Origin: an uncultured Allobaculum sp.
GTDB taxonomy: Bacteria > Bacillota_I > Bacilli_A > Erysipelotrichales > Erysipelotrichaceae
Direction: 5' to 3'
NCBI GenBank assembly: GCA_910579655.1
Contig: CAJTVE010000071.1
Coordinates: 1 to 13,837, forward strand
Length of the DNA: 13,837 nucleotides
The position numbers and the translations under genes are program-made. Under the pieces are notes generated by a model. That model worked only from the letters and a program-made list of their open reading frames with translations. It did no database searches and was not told the DNA's origin. Below are positions 6,805 to 12,705 of the stretch, piece after piece (within the stretch, counting starts at the first letter, position 1; the number at the start of each line of letters is the position of its first letter).

Positions 6805-7359
6805 TTATTCTTCGACTTTTTTCAGATCGGCAAAGTCAATTTCGGTTTCGTTTTCCTTACCGAGCATGTAAACAGGAACGGTTGCTTTCTTGTTTTCTTT
6901 ATCGATGGCAAGAACAGGCAGAACGTTGCCTTTGAGAGTACCGCTGATGACTTCGACTTTGTCGCCTGGCTCAAAGTCGATATTAACAACTTCTGGGCCT
7001 TTGCCAAGGCGGGACAGAACGGCGTCGATTTCTTCTTGCGCAACTGGGAATGGTTTTGCGCCTTTACCACTGGATCCGATAAATCCAGTTACACCTGGTG
7101 TATTGCGGACAATGTACCAGGCTTCATCCGTCATGCGCATCTGAACAAGAATATAACCAGAGAAGAGATTATGGGTTTTCTTAATTTCTTTACCGTTCTT
7201 GAATTCTGTTTCAGTTTCTTCGGCAACAACGACCTGGAACAGGGAATCTTCCAGACCCATGGTCTTGATTCGTTTTTCAAGGTTTTCTTTTACACGGTTT
7301 TCCTGACCTGCATACGTGTTCACGACATACCAATTGATATTTTCGTCGTCTTTACTCAT
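6805..7359 (-). CDS. nusG: Transcription termination/antitermination factor NusG
   Basis: NusG binds the clamp of RNA polymerase and modulates pausing, termination and coupling to ribosomes. The 184-residue protein has an N-terminal NGN domain (about 8-115: WYVVNTYAGQENRVK, FSGYILVQM, VRNTPGVTGFIG) and a C-terminal KOW domain (about 129-182, opening FEPGDKVEVISG). The KOW turn departs from the usual GPF motif, reading SGTLKGNVLPV. I chose the ATG at 7359 because AAAGGAG lies 8-9 nt upstream; the ATG three codons earlier is too close to it. The gene follows secE as in most bacteria, but after a terminator and a long leader. It is followed by its own terminator, not by rplK-rplA. Confidence 0.96.
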   Translation of the reverse strand: MSKDDENINWYVVNTYAGQENRVKENLEKRIKTMGLEDSLFQVVVAEETETEFKNGKEIKKTHNLFSGYILVQMRMTDEAWYIVRNTPGVTGFIGSSGKGAKPFPVAQEEIDAVLSRLGKGPEVVNIDFEPGDKVEVISGTLKGNVLPVLAIDKENKKATVPVYMLGKENETEIDFADLKKVEE

Positions 7360-7758
7360 AGTGTGCATCTCCTTTAATTTCCATTACGAAGTGATTTTCA
7401 CCTTACCCTGTTTTTATCCTTTATGCCGCTTATCGCTTCTTTTTCAGCATGGCCAGTCAGACCCATACACAGAGTCCAAATGAGCGACAGAGCTGAACAG
7501 ATGATCACATGGGCGCTAAAAGTTCAAAGGATGTCCTGGCGTGGGCCAGACAGATAAGGTTCCGTCTTCAAAAGCTTACATCATTTCAAAGGATATGGCA
7601 TCCGGTTGGGCTTGAATAAATACTGAAGATCAACCAGGAAACACACCGATGCCTACAGTCAGGCAAAGAAAAAGCATGGAATCCTCTGTTTATACAGAAT
7701 TCGATTCCATGCGTTTCTTTCAGTCCCATTTCGGACCAGCCCAAAGGCGAGTCTTTGA
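7360..7758. other. Unusually long secE-nusG spacer
   Basis: About 400 nt separate secE from nusG. The secE-proximal part holds a terminator (7665-7712). The remaining 300 nt would form the nusG leader or hold its promoter. I could not find a convincing -35/-10 pair, riboswitch signature, tRNA or coding frame with a ribosome-binding site. A 44-codon plus-strand frame at 7423-7557 lacks one. Confidence 0.6.
7665..7712 (-). terminator. Intrinsic terminator after secE
   Basis: GCATGGAATC (7674-7683) pairs perfectly with GATTCCATGC (7703-7712). An inner CTGT/ACAG stem closes an ATAA loop. On the minus strand TTTTTCTTT follows. It would separate rpmG-secE from nusG. Confidence 0.88.
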
Positions 7759-7959
7759 TTAAAGGGATACGATCCAGCTGACCAGTGCAGAGGCAGCGGC
7801 TTCGCAGACGAAGAAGTACAGGCCAAAAAGCAATGTAAATACAATGACAAGACCCGAACTCTGCATGAGTCCCTTAAAAGACGGCCAGCGAACTTTTTTC
7901 AGCTCTGCCCAGACGGCTTTTGGAGCATAAGTAGGCTCCTGGAGTAAGTTATCTTCCAT
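7759..7959 (-). CDS. secE: SecE, preprotein translocase subunit
   Basis: SecE clamps the two halves of SecY in the SecYEG protein-export channel. The 66-residue product is of the short, single-helix type usual in Gram-positive bacteria. A conserved amphipathic segment with WAELKKVRWPSF (18-29) is followed by one transmembrane helix (about 36-60). AAAGGA lies 7 nt before the ATG. It follows rpmG after 17 nt and shares its promoter. Confidence 0.95.
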   Translation of the reverse strand: MEDNLLQEPTYAPKAVWAELKKVRWPSFKGLMQSSGLVIVFTLLFGLYFFVCEAAASALVSWIVSL

Positions 7960-7976
7960 TTTAAAGTCCTTTTCTA

Positions 7977-8126
7977 CTACTTTGATTCTTTATGCAAAGT
8001 ATGCTTATTGCATTTTGGGCAGTACTTTTTAATTTCAAGGCGTCCAGTCTGATTTTTCTTATTCTTCTCAGTCGTATAGTTACGGGAGAAGCATTCAGTG
8101 CAGACTAAAGTAATCTTATCAGCCAT
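7977..8126 (-). CDS. rpmG: 50S ribosomal protein L33 (zinc-binding form)
   Basis: L33 is a small protein of the large ribosomal subunit. The 49-residue product contains two zinc-knuckle pairs, CTEC and CPKC, marking the C+ (zinc-bound) form, and the family motif NKKNQTGRLEIKKYCPKC. I chose the ATG at 8126 because AAGGGGG lies 7 nt upstream; the open frame extends to 8180 but would run back through the promoter. It is first in the rpmG-secE unit. Confidence 0.96.
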   Translation of the reverse strand: MADKITLVCTECFSRNYTTEKNKKNQTGRLEIKKYCPKCNKHTLHKESK

Positions 8127-8151
8127 TTTCAGGCCCCCTTTGCAAGTACAA

Positions 8152-8180
8152 AATATAACATCCCCTCCGCGCCCTGTCAA
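8152..8180 (-). promoter_or_regulatory. SigA promoter of rpmG-secE
   Basis: A perfect -35 TTGACA (8175-8180) and -10 TATATT (8152-8157) are separated by 17 nt on the minus strand. Transcription would start near 8146, about 20 nt before rpmG. The -35 box overlaps the stop codon of the upstream sigma-factor gene. Confidence 0.88.
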
Positions 8181-8857
8181 ACTGCGCTCAGTTTACTCAG
8201 GCCTTTGGGATAGCCGGTATCTACGGCAAGACAGGGCTGCGGCGGGTTTTGCCTCTGTCTGCGGTTTTGCTCCACGTTTTTCCAGACTTTGGCTGCTTTA
8301 TCAAAGGTTCTGGCCACTCTTGCCAATGGGATCTCCAGATGGTTTGCGATCTCGCGATACGTGTATCCTTCCAGGCAGAGGTGAAGAACGTCGTTTTCAT
8401 AGGTTTCCAGATGCGGTTCCACCTGTTCGAGAACCTGCTGGCAGGTCATTTTCATCAACATCTTTTCTTCAAGATGATGCTCCTCGATCGCATCTTCCTG
8501 CATTCGATATCCTCTGTAGGAGCGCACCAGAAGTTTGTCATAGGAAACTTTCAGCTCTCGTGGAACCTTGCGCTGATTGGTCTGCCGACGATAGATATCA
8601 ATGATTTTGCGGCGCAGAATTGTCTGATAGTGCGTTTTAAAACAGGCTTCCATGCCTTCACGATAGTAGATTAATGCCTGCTGCAGGCATGAGTAGGCTT
8701 CACACTCAAATTCCTGATAGGTCATCATCTTCGTGCAGTACTGAAAATAAATATAATGAGTCGGCCCGCTGAGTTCTTTGAATAACAGCTCAAAGGCTTC
8801 CTCATCCATGAGTCTGGTCAGATAGACCAGTTCATTGATGTTCACTTCTTCTGTCAT
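8177..8857 (-). CDS. Divergent sigma-70-family factor at the sigH position
   Basis: The gene probably encodes an alternative sigma factor that directs RNA polymerase to a subset of promoters. Its place between rlmB and rpmG-secE-nusG is that of sigH in Bacillus. The 226-residue protein shows a region-2-like segment (about 48-100; FKTHYQTILRRKIIDIYRRQ matches the helix SigH uses for -10 recognition) and a region-4 helix-turn-helix (about 150-192, LEGYTYREIANHLEIPLARV). Conservation is weak and region 1.2/2.1 (residues 10-45) is hard to recognise. A glutamine/arginine/proline-rich tail of about 30 residues follows region 4. AAGGAG lies 8 nt before the ATG at 8857. Whether it controls competence, stationary-phase genes or something else cannot be told. 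Confidence 0.78.
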   Translation of the reverse strand: MTEEVNINELVYLTRLMDEEAFELLFKELSGPTHYIYFQYCTKMMTYQEFECEAYSCLQQALIYYREGMEACFKTHYQTILRRKIIDIYRRQTNQRKVPRELKVSYDKLLVRSYRGYRMQEDAIEEHHLEEKMLMKMTCQQVLEQVEPHLETYENDVLHLCLEGYTYREIANHLEIPLARVARTFDKAAKVWKNVEQNRRQRQNPPQPCLAVDTGYPKGLSKLSAV

Positions 8858-8925
8858 GGTCTTGACTCCTTGAAAGTGACCGAGCATCGATGCACAGGAG
8901 CACGTTCCTTCTTTCAGATATCCGT

Positions 8926-9027
8926 TTATTCGTTCGATTGGTTCAGATATTCTTCTGGAATGAGATCCTGTAGAAATTCAGATTGCTTCCATTCCTGATC
9001 TTCAGTCTTTGTGGCTGGAAACGTCAC
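8926..9027 (-). CDS. Possible short ORF overlapping the 3' end of rlmB
   Basis: A 33-codon frame begins at a GTG inside rlmB and ends at TAA in the rlmB-sigma gap. Its second half (EDQEWKQSEFLQDLIPEEYL) reads like a natural amphipathic, acidic protein segment. No convincing ribosome-binding site precedes the GTG. It could be a small gene, a remnant of a lost gene such as yacP, or the original C-terminus of rlmB displaced by a frameshift. I recognise no family. Confidence 0.25.
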   Translation of the reverse strand: MTFPATKTEDQEWKQSEFLQDLIPEEYLNQSNE

Positions 9028-9769
9028 TTGCCCGCTGTCTGGCCGCCTGAGCTTCATACATCAGAATGCCGGCTGCAACAGAGGCATTCAAAGACTGAAC
9101 TTCACCACGCATCGGAATGTGGACTTTGAAATCACAGGCATCCTTGACGCTTTTGGACATTCCTTTGCCTTCATTGCCAATGACCAGAACCAGTTTGCGA
9201 TCATAAAGACCTTTACGATAGTCAACTGACGTTTCATCAAAATCACTGCCCGCGACCCAATAGCCATGATCTTTCAGCTTGCGCAAGGCTCCAGCAAGGC
9301 TGGAAACCGATGCAACAGGAACCGAATAGGCTGCTCCGGCGGAGGTTTTGACTGCCGCCGGCGTCAGACCGGCTCCTTTGTGCCTGCAAAGAATGACCCC
9401 ATCGGCCCCTGAAGCATCGGCACTTCGTAAAATGGCTCCAACGTTGTGCGGATCCTGAATTTCATCGAGGGCAACAATCAGCGGCAGTCTTCCGGTTTTC
9501 TTTTCTTTGGCACTCACGGCTTCGATCAGTTCATCGAGACTGAGCATCGGCAAATCTTTGACTCTGGCCGCAATGCCCTGATGGACGCCCTGATCGGTCA
9601 TTTTGTCCATTTCTTTTTTCGAGACCGTCTTAAGACGGACGTTTTTGGGCAGCGTGCTCAGAATCTTTTCAATCCGTTTGTCTCTGGCGCCATTTTGCAC
9701 ATAGAGATCGAGAATCTGATCTGGGCTGTCTTTCAGGGTTTCAAAAACATTTTTTCCGTAAACGATCAT
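9002..9769 (-). CDS. rlmB: 23S rRNA (guanosine-2'-O-)-methyltransferase RlmB-like (SPOUT family)
   Basis: RlmB methylates the 2'-O of G2251 in the peptidyl-transferase P-loop of 23S rRNA, using S-adenosylmethionine. The 255-residue protein has the TrmH-type substrate-binding domain (about 1-75, opening YGKNVFETLKDS) and the SPOUT domain. SPOUT motif 1 is LDEIQDPHNVGAILRSADA (101-119), motif 2 is LVIGNEGKGMS (195-205), and motif 3 is IPMRGEVQSLNASVAAGI (218-235), with the catalytic/SAM residues N109, R115, E200 and N228 present. The closely related Bacillus gene (yacO) stands at the same place. Its ATG overlaps the mrnC stop (ATGA), so translation is probably coupled. Closely related TrmH-family members with other rRNA targets are the main alternative. 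Confidence 0.93.
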   Translation of the reverse strand: MIVYGKNVFETLKDSPDQILDLYVQNGARDKRIEKILSTLPKNVRLKTVSKKEMDKMTDQGVHQGIAARVKDLPMLSLDELIEAVSAKEKKTGRLPLIVALDEIQDPHNVGAILRSADASGADGVILCRHKGAGLTPAAVKTSAGAAYSVPVASVSSLAGALRKLKDHGYWVAGSDFDETSVDYRKGLYDRKLVLVIGNEGKGMSKSVKDACDFKVHIPMRGEVQSLNASVAAGILMYEAQAARQRASDVSSHKD

Positions 9770-10152
9770 AGCTGCTCTCCAATCTCCATGCAGACCTTTA
9801 GAAGCTCTTCCATGCGCTCCTTGTGATCATACAGATACAGGTAGCCGAATAAAGCTTCCAGGGCGGTGGCTTTCAGGTATGTCTTCAAATCTGAATTTTT
9901 TGCGACGCTTTTGACATGCGCATTGCGCCCGCGGCGGACGATTTCCCGCTCATCTTCATTGAGCAGGTCTTTTTCCATCAGCTGGTCGAGCACAAAGGCC
10001 TGTCCGGCAGCGCTGCAAAGCCTGGCGTTCTGTTTCTGGAGCAGATCGGCTTTGCGCACTCCCCTGTCCAGAATATGCTTACGTGCTTTAACGGAATAAA
10101 GCGCGTCTCCCATCCACGCCAGCGTGACGGGATTTTCCATAACAATTTCCAT
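9766..10152 (-). CDS. mrnC: Mini-ribonuclease III (23S rRNA maturation)
   Basis: Mini-III is an RNase III-like dimer without a double-stranded-RNA-binding domain; in Bacillus it trims 23S rRNA precursors. The 128-residue product has the catalytic aspartate in WMGDALY (D16) and the catalytic glutamate in ATALEALFGYLYL (E99), and the RRGRNAHVKS block (73-82) typical of the family. The frame extends upstream to 10188. I prefer the ATG at 10152 because it overlaps the cysS stop by one base (TAATG), a usual coupling arrangement, and no ribosome-binding site precedes the earlier ATG. It lies between cysS and rlmB as in Bacillus, where its rRNA role fits the downstream rRNA methyltransferase. Confidence 0.93.
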   Translation of the reverse strand: MEIVMENPVTLAWMGDALYSVKARKHILDRGVRKADLLQKQNARLCSAAGQAFVLDQLMEKDLLNEDEREIVRRGRNAHVKSVAKNSDLKTYLKATALEALFGYLYLYDHKERMEELLKVCMEIGEQL

Positions 10153-11501
10153 TAAACAAGACCTAATTTCATCAAGCTGGCCCGGCATTCATCGGCTTTG
10201 GCAAAGTCTTTGCTGCGGACCGCATCTTTCCAATCGCGATACAGCTGTTTCTGCTCTTCGGTTGGAGGCGTAATGCCAAGGTCAATGCCCAGAACGGAAA
10301 GCATGCCGGTTACGGATGCATACAGTTCATTGAGCAGGGTGTAATCCAGATCCCGTTTGCGTAAAGACTGGTTGAGTTCCTTGACAGTTGCCTGAAGGGC
10401 ACTGATCGCGTTTGGGGTATTTAAATCATCTTCCATTGCGTCCATAAATGTCTTCCAGGAAGCCTCATCTTTTTTCGAATCCGGTTTATACTGGTCAGCC
10501 AGGCATAACTGGAACAGAGCCTGACGGAGTGGTTTTTCAATTTTGCCAAGTTCTTTTACGGCATTCTCCATAACGGTCTGAGAAATGGTCAATGGTGCCC
10601 GATAATGCGTCGAAACCATCATCCAGCGGCAGGCAGGCCCGCCAAATTCATCGATCAGATCTTTGGCGAGAATAACATTGCCAAGGGATTTCGACATTTT
10701 GACTTTGTCCTTGCCGACATTGATCATGCCGTTATGAACCCAGGTATTGGCCAGTTTTGTGCCATTGGCCATTTCGGACTGTGCGACTTCATTTTCATGG
10801 TGCGGAAACTTCAGATCCAGGCCGCCGCCATGAATATCGATCAATGGCTTTTTGAAGACATCCTGAATCATGACCACACATTCTGTATGCCAGCCTGGAC
10901 GGCCTTTGCCCCAGGGCGAATCCCACTGAATGCCTTTGTCGGTCTTTTTCCAGAGCGTGAAATCGAGAGGATTTTCTTTTTTCTCGTTTTCATCAATCCG
11001 GGCGCCGACCAGCAGATCGTCAACTCTTTGATGAGAGAGTTCACCGTATTTTGGATCGGCACTGACACGGAAATAGACGTCGTTGTCTTTGACGTAAGCT
11101 GCTCCACTCTGAACCAGACCGTCAATGAAGTTGATAATCTTGTCCATGGTTTCGGTTACACGCGGAGTGTAATCCGGGTTTTTAGCGCCAAGAAGCCGGC
11201 GGACTTCTTTATAGGCATCGATATAACGGTCAGTAATTTCTTTTTCTGTTTTGTTTTCTTCGATTGCTTTGGCAATGATCTTGTCATCGACATCGGTGTA
11301 GTTGGAAGCATAGGTGACATCATAGCCTGCAGCTTCTAACGTACGATAAAGCGTATCGAAAACAATAATGGGCCGGGCATTTCCGATATGAGGATCGTTA
11401 TAAACAGTTGGCCCGCACACGTACATCGAAACCTTATTGTCCGCTTCCATCGGTTTAAAGTCTTCGATTTCTTGTGTATAGCTGTTATAGAGCTTCATCA
11501 T
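10152..11501 (-). CDS. cysS: Cysteinyl-tRNA synthetase
   Basis: CysRS charges tRNA-Cys with cysteine. The 449-residue protein has the class I signatures HIGN (38-41) and KMSKS (268-272), and the zinc site that selects cysteine (C29 in YVCGPTVYN, C208 in WHTEC, H234 and E238 in HHENE). The DALR-type anticodon helices follow (about 340-400). Length is normal. The first of two adjacent ATG codons is 7 nt after AGGAG. It leads the cysS-mrnC-rlmB unit, coupled by overlapping stop and start codons. No T-box leader is present; instead a compact hairpin with a T-tract lies right before the ribosome-binding site. Confidence 0.97.
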   Translation of the reverse strand: MMKLYNSYTQEIEDFKPMEADNKVSMYVCGPTVYNDPHIGNARPIIVFDTLYRTLEAAGYDVTYASNYTDVDDKIIAKAIEENKTEKEITDRYIDAYKEVRRLLGAKNPDYTPRVTETMDKIINFIDGLVQSGAAYVKDNDVYFRVSADPKYGELSHQRVDDLLVGARIDENEKKENPLDFTLWKKTDKGIQWDSPWGKGRPGWHTECVVMIQDVFKKPLIDIHGGGLDLKFPHHENEVAQSEMANGTKLANTWVHNGMINVGKDKVKMSKSLGNVILAKDLIDEFGGPACRWMMVSTHYRAPLTISQTVMENAVKELGKIEKPLRQALFQLCLADQYKPDSKKDEASWKTFMDAMEDDLNTPNAISALQATVKELNQSLRKRDLDYTLLNELYASVTGMLSVLGIDLGITPPTEEQKQLYRDWKDAVRSKDFAKADECRASLMKLGLV

Positions 11502-11519
11502 TCTAATTCTCCTAAGTGT

Positions 11520-11544
11520 AAAAAAAGGAAGCGTCAGCTTCCTT
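11520..11544 (-). terminator. Hairpin with T-tract directly before cysS
   Basis: AAGGAAGC pairs with GCTTCCTT around a 4-nt loop, followed by seven T residues (11526 down to 11520). The T-tract ends 7 nt before the cysS ribosome-binding site (11509-11513). It can terminate transcripts from the upstream unknown genes. If cysS starts at the extended -10 box just upstream, it would be the 5' end of the cysS mRNA instead. Confidence 0.85.
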
Positions 11545-11548
11545 CGTT

Positions 11549-11557
11549 ATTTTAGCA
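11549..11557 (-). promoter_or_regulatory. Possible extended -10 promoter for cysS
   Basis: The minus strand reads TGCTAAAAT, an extended -10 element (TAAAAT, 5 of 6). No -35 box lies at 16-18 nt. The start of transcription would fall at the base of the 11520-11544 hairpin. Confidence 0.4.
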
Positions 11558-11588
11558 GAATTTTGGGTTTCCTTGGGCAAAGGCAGAT

Positions 11589-12254
11589 TTATGCCTTGAG
11601 CAGCTCTACAATCTCACCTTCATATGGTGTGTTTTTCAAGTGTTCCAGGGCTGGCTCAAGCCATTTGCGGGTATTTTCTTTGTCTTTGAGATAGCTGTAC
11701 TGCAAGCCGATCAGGTATTCAAACGTACCGGCCTGATTGGATACGTTGGCTGGAATGCTGCCTTTATCATCTTTAAGTCTTGCGTGGCGCTCCTGAAGTT
11801 CCTTGATGTATTTGGATTCTTTTTTGAGCAGAATCGAATACTGGATCTGCAGGTTTTTGGCCTGAATCTCACTGCCATACTGCTCAACCATTTCCATCAT
11901 ATGACGGGCTTTTTTGATTTTGCCAGATTCCAGATACACGTAGAATCCACGCTCACCCAGCTGTGCTTTCTGCTTCTTGCTTAAGCGCATGTTTTCCATG
12001 AACTGAACCTGTTCATCTGCTTTTTTCATTTCATTGCGCATTTCATACATGGAAAGCCGCATCGATTCCCGCTCAAAAGCCGAGAATGTGACTTTAGCCA
12101 AAAACGAATCCAGATGGCGGGTAAACAGGGTAAAATTATGAGCTTCAAGATCCTGCATCAGACGCTGGTAATAAAAGCGCTTGACCAGCGGCGGAACCAG
12201 CACAACCAGCAGGATAAAGACGACAACGTACAGAAGATAAATCCAGCTGCTCAT
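11589..12254 (-). CDS. Membrane-anchored helical (TPR-like) protein of unknown function
   Basis: I do not recognise a named family. The 221-residue protein begins with one hydrophobic helix (about 4-27, rich in V, L and I), followed by positive residues (KRFYYQR), so the rest most likely faces the cytoplasm. The remainder is almost all charged amphipathic helices. Segments such as GERGFYVYLESGKIKKARHMMEMVEQ (100-125) and the C-terminal EYLIGLQYSYLKDKENTRKWLEPALEHL resemble tetratricopeptide repeats, which suggests a scaffold or adaptor at the membrane. Its ATG overlaps the stop of the 54-residue gene by 4 bp (ATGA), so the two are translated together. A terminator follows before cysS. Confidence 0.85.
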   Translation of the reverse strand: MSSWIYLLYVVVFILLVVLVPPLVKRFYYQRLMQDLEAHNFTLFTRHLDSFLAKVTFSAFERESMRLSMYEMRNEMKKADEQVQFMENMRLSKKQKAQLGERGFYVYLESGKIKKARHMMEMVEQYGSEIQAKNLQIQYSILLKKESKYIKELQERHARLKDDKGSIPANVSNQAGTFEYLIGLQYSYLKDKENTRKWLEPALEHLKNTPYEGEIVELLKA

Positions 12255-12415
12255 CGATTCTGTTTATCCTCTTTTAATAATTCTGCAAACTGTTTGAGTA
12301 AATCTTCGTCGATCCCCTGTTTTTTCATGCTTTCAATATAAGCTACATCCAGGTCATCAACATCTTTAGTCAGATCATCCCGTTCATCATTAACGAGTCT
12401 TTCGCGAATAGCCAT
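12251..12415 (-). CDS. Small acidic protein of unknown function (54 residues)
   Basis: A 54-residue frame reads from ATG at 12415 to the TGA that overlaps the next gene's ATG. The product is highly charged, with an aspartate-rich stretch (DERDDLTKDVDDLDV, 10-24) and a C-terminal amphipathic helix (LLKQFAELLKED). It has no cysteine and no membrane segment, and I recognise no family. The ribosome-binding site is weak (AAGGA 11 nt upstream, or GAGAAG close to the start). The ATGA overlap and natural residue composition are the main reasons to call it a gene. It probably works with the membrane protein that follows. Confidence 0.72.
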   Translation of the reverse strand: MAIRERLVNDERDDLTKDVDDLDVAYIESMKKQGIDEDLLKQFAELLKEDKQNR

Positions 12416-12493
12416 AACTTCTCATATTCCTTTCATGCATATTCAATGTCCAGAAACCGATGGCTTTTAACCCTATTTCCAGAACCAATACTC

Positions 12494-12522
12494 AATGTAC
12501 AAACTTTGAAGGACTTTGCCAA
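12494..12522 (-). promoter_or_regulatory. Candidate promoter of the two unknown genes
   Basis: TTGGCA (12517-12522, 5 of 6) and TACATT (12494-12499, 4 of 6) are separated by 17 nt. The -35 box lies in a short inverted repeat (TTGCC/GGCAA). Transcription would begin about 75 nt before the 54-residue gene. Nothing else was identified in the rest of the 12416-12656 gap. Confidence 0.5.
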
Positions 12523-12656
12523 CCACCACAGGCAATTTCCATCGAAAATCAAAAAGGAGTTCACAGTTGTTGCAATCGTTTTCTTTATTTCGGATTCAAG
12601 TGATTTTCTTGGAATCCAGACTCTTTCCTACGCTTCCAGTCTGAAATTCAGGCATT

Positions 12657-12683
12657 AAAAAAGAAGGCCCGAAGACCTTCTTT
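12657..12683 (-). terminator. Intrinsic terminator of gap
   Basis: AAAGAAGGTC pairs with GGCCTTCTTT around a stable TTCG tetraloop (one G-U pair, formable only in minus-strand RNA), followed by six T residues. It lies 22 nt past the gap stop. Confidence 0.93.
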
Positions 12684-12705
12684 ATTTAGTCATTGGAGGA
12701 AACTC

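Noticed and set aside
7423..7557. 44-codon plus-strand frame in the secE-nusG spacer
   Set aside because: No ribosome-binding site or promoter, tryptophan- and arginine-rich random-looking composition, no coupling to a neighbour.
10605..11339. 244-codon plus-strand frame opposite cysS
   Set aside because: It is antisense to a well-conserved synthetase; the long frame follows from codon bias on the real strand.
11502..11600. T-box riboswitch upstream of cysS
   Set aside because: The conserved T-box sequence and stem I are not present in the short leader.
12556..12644. Short plus-strand frame with AAAAAGGAG before a TTG codon
   Set aside because: The Shine-Dalgarno-like run is good, but the 25-residue product starts with a rare codon, has no plus-strand promoter or terminator, and is probably chance.
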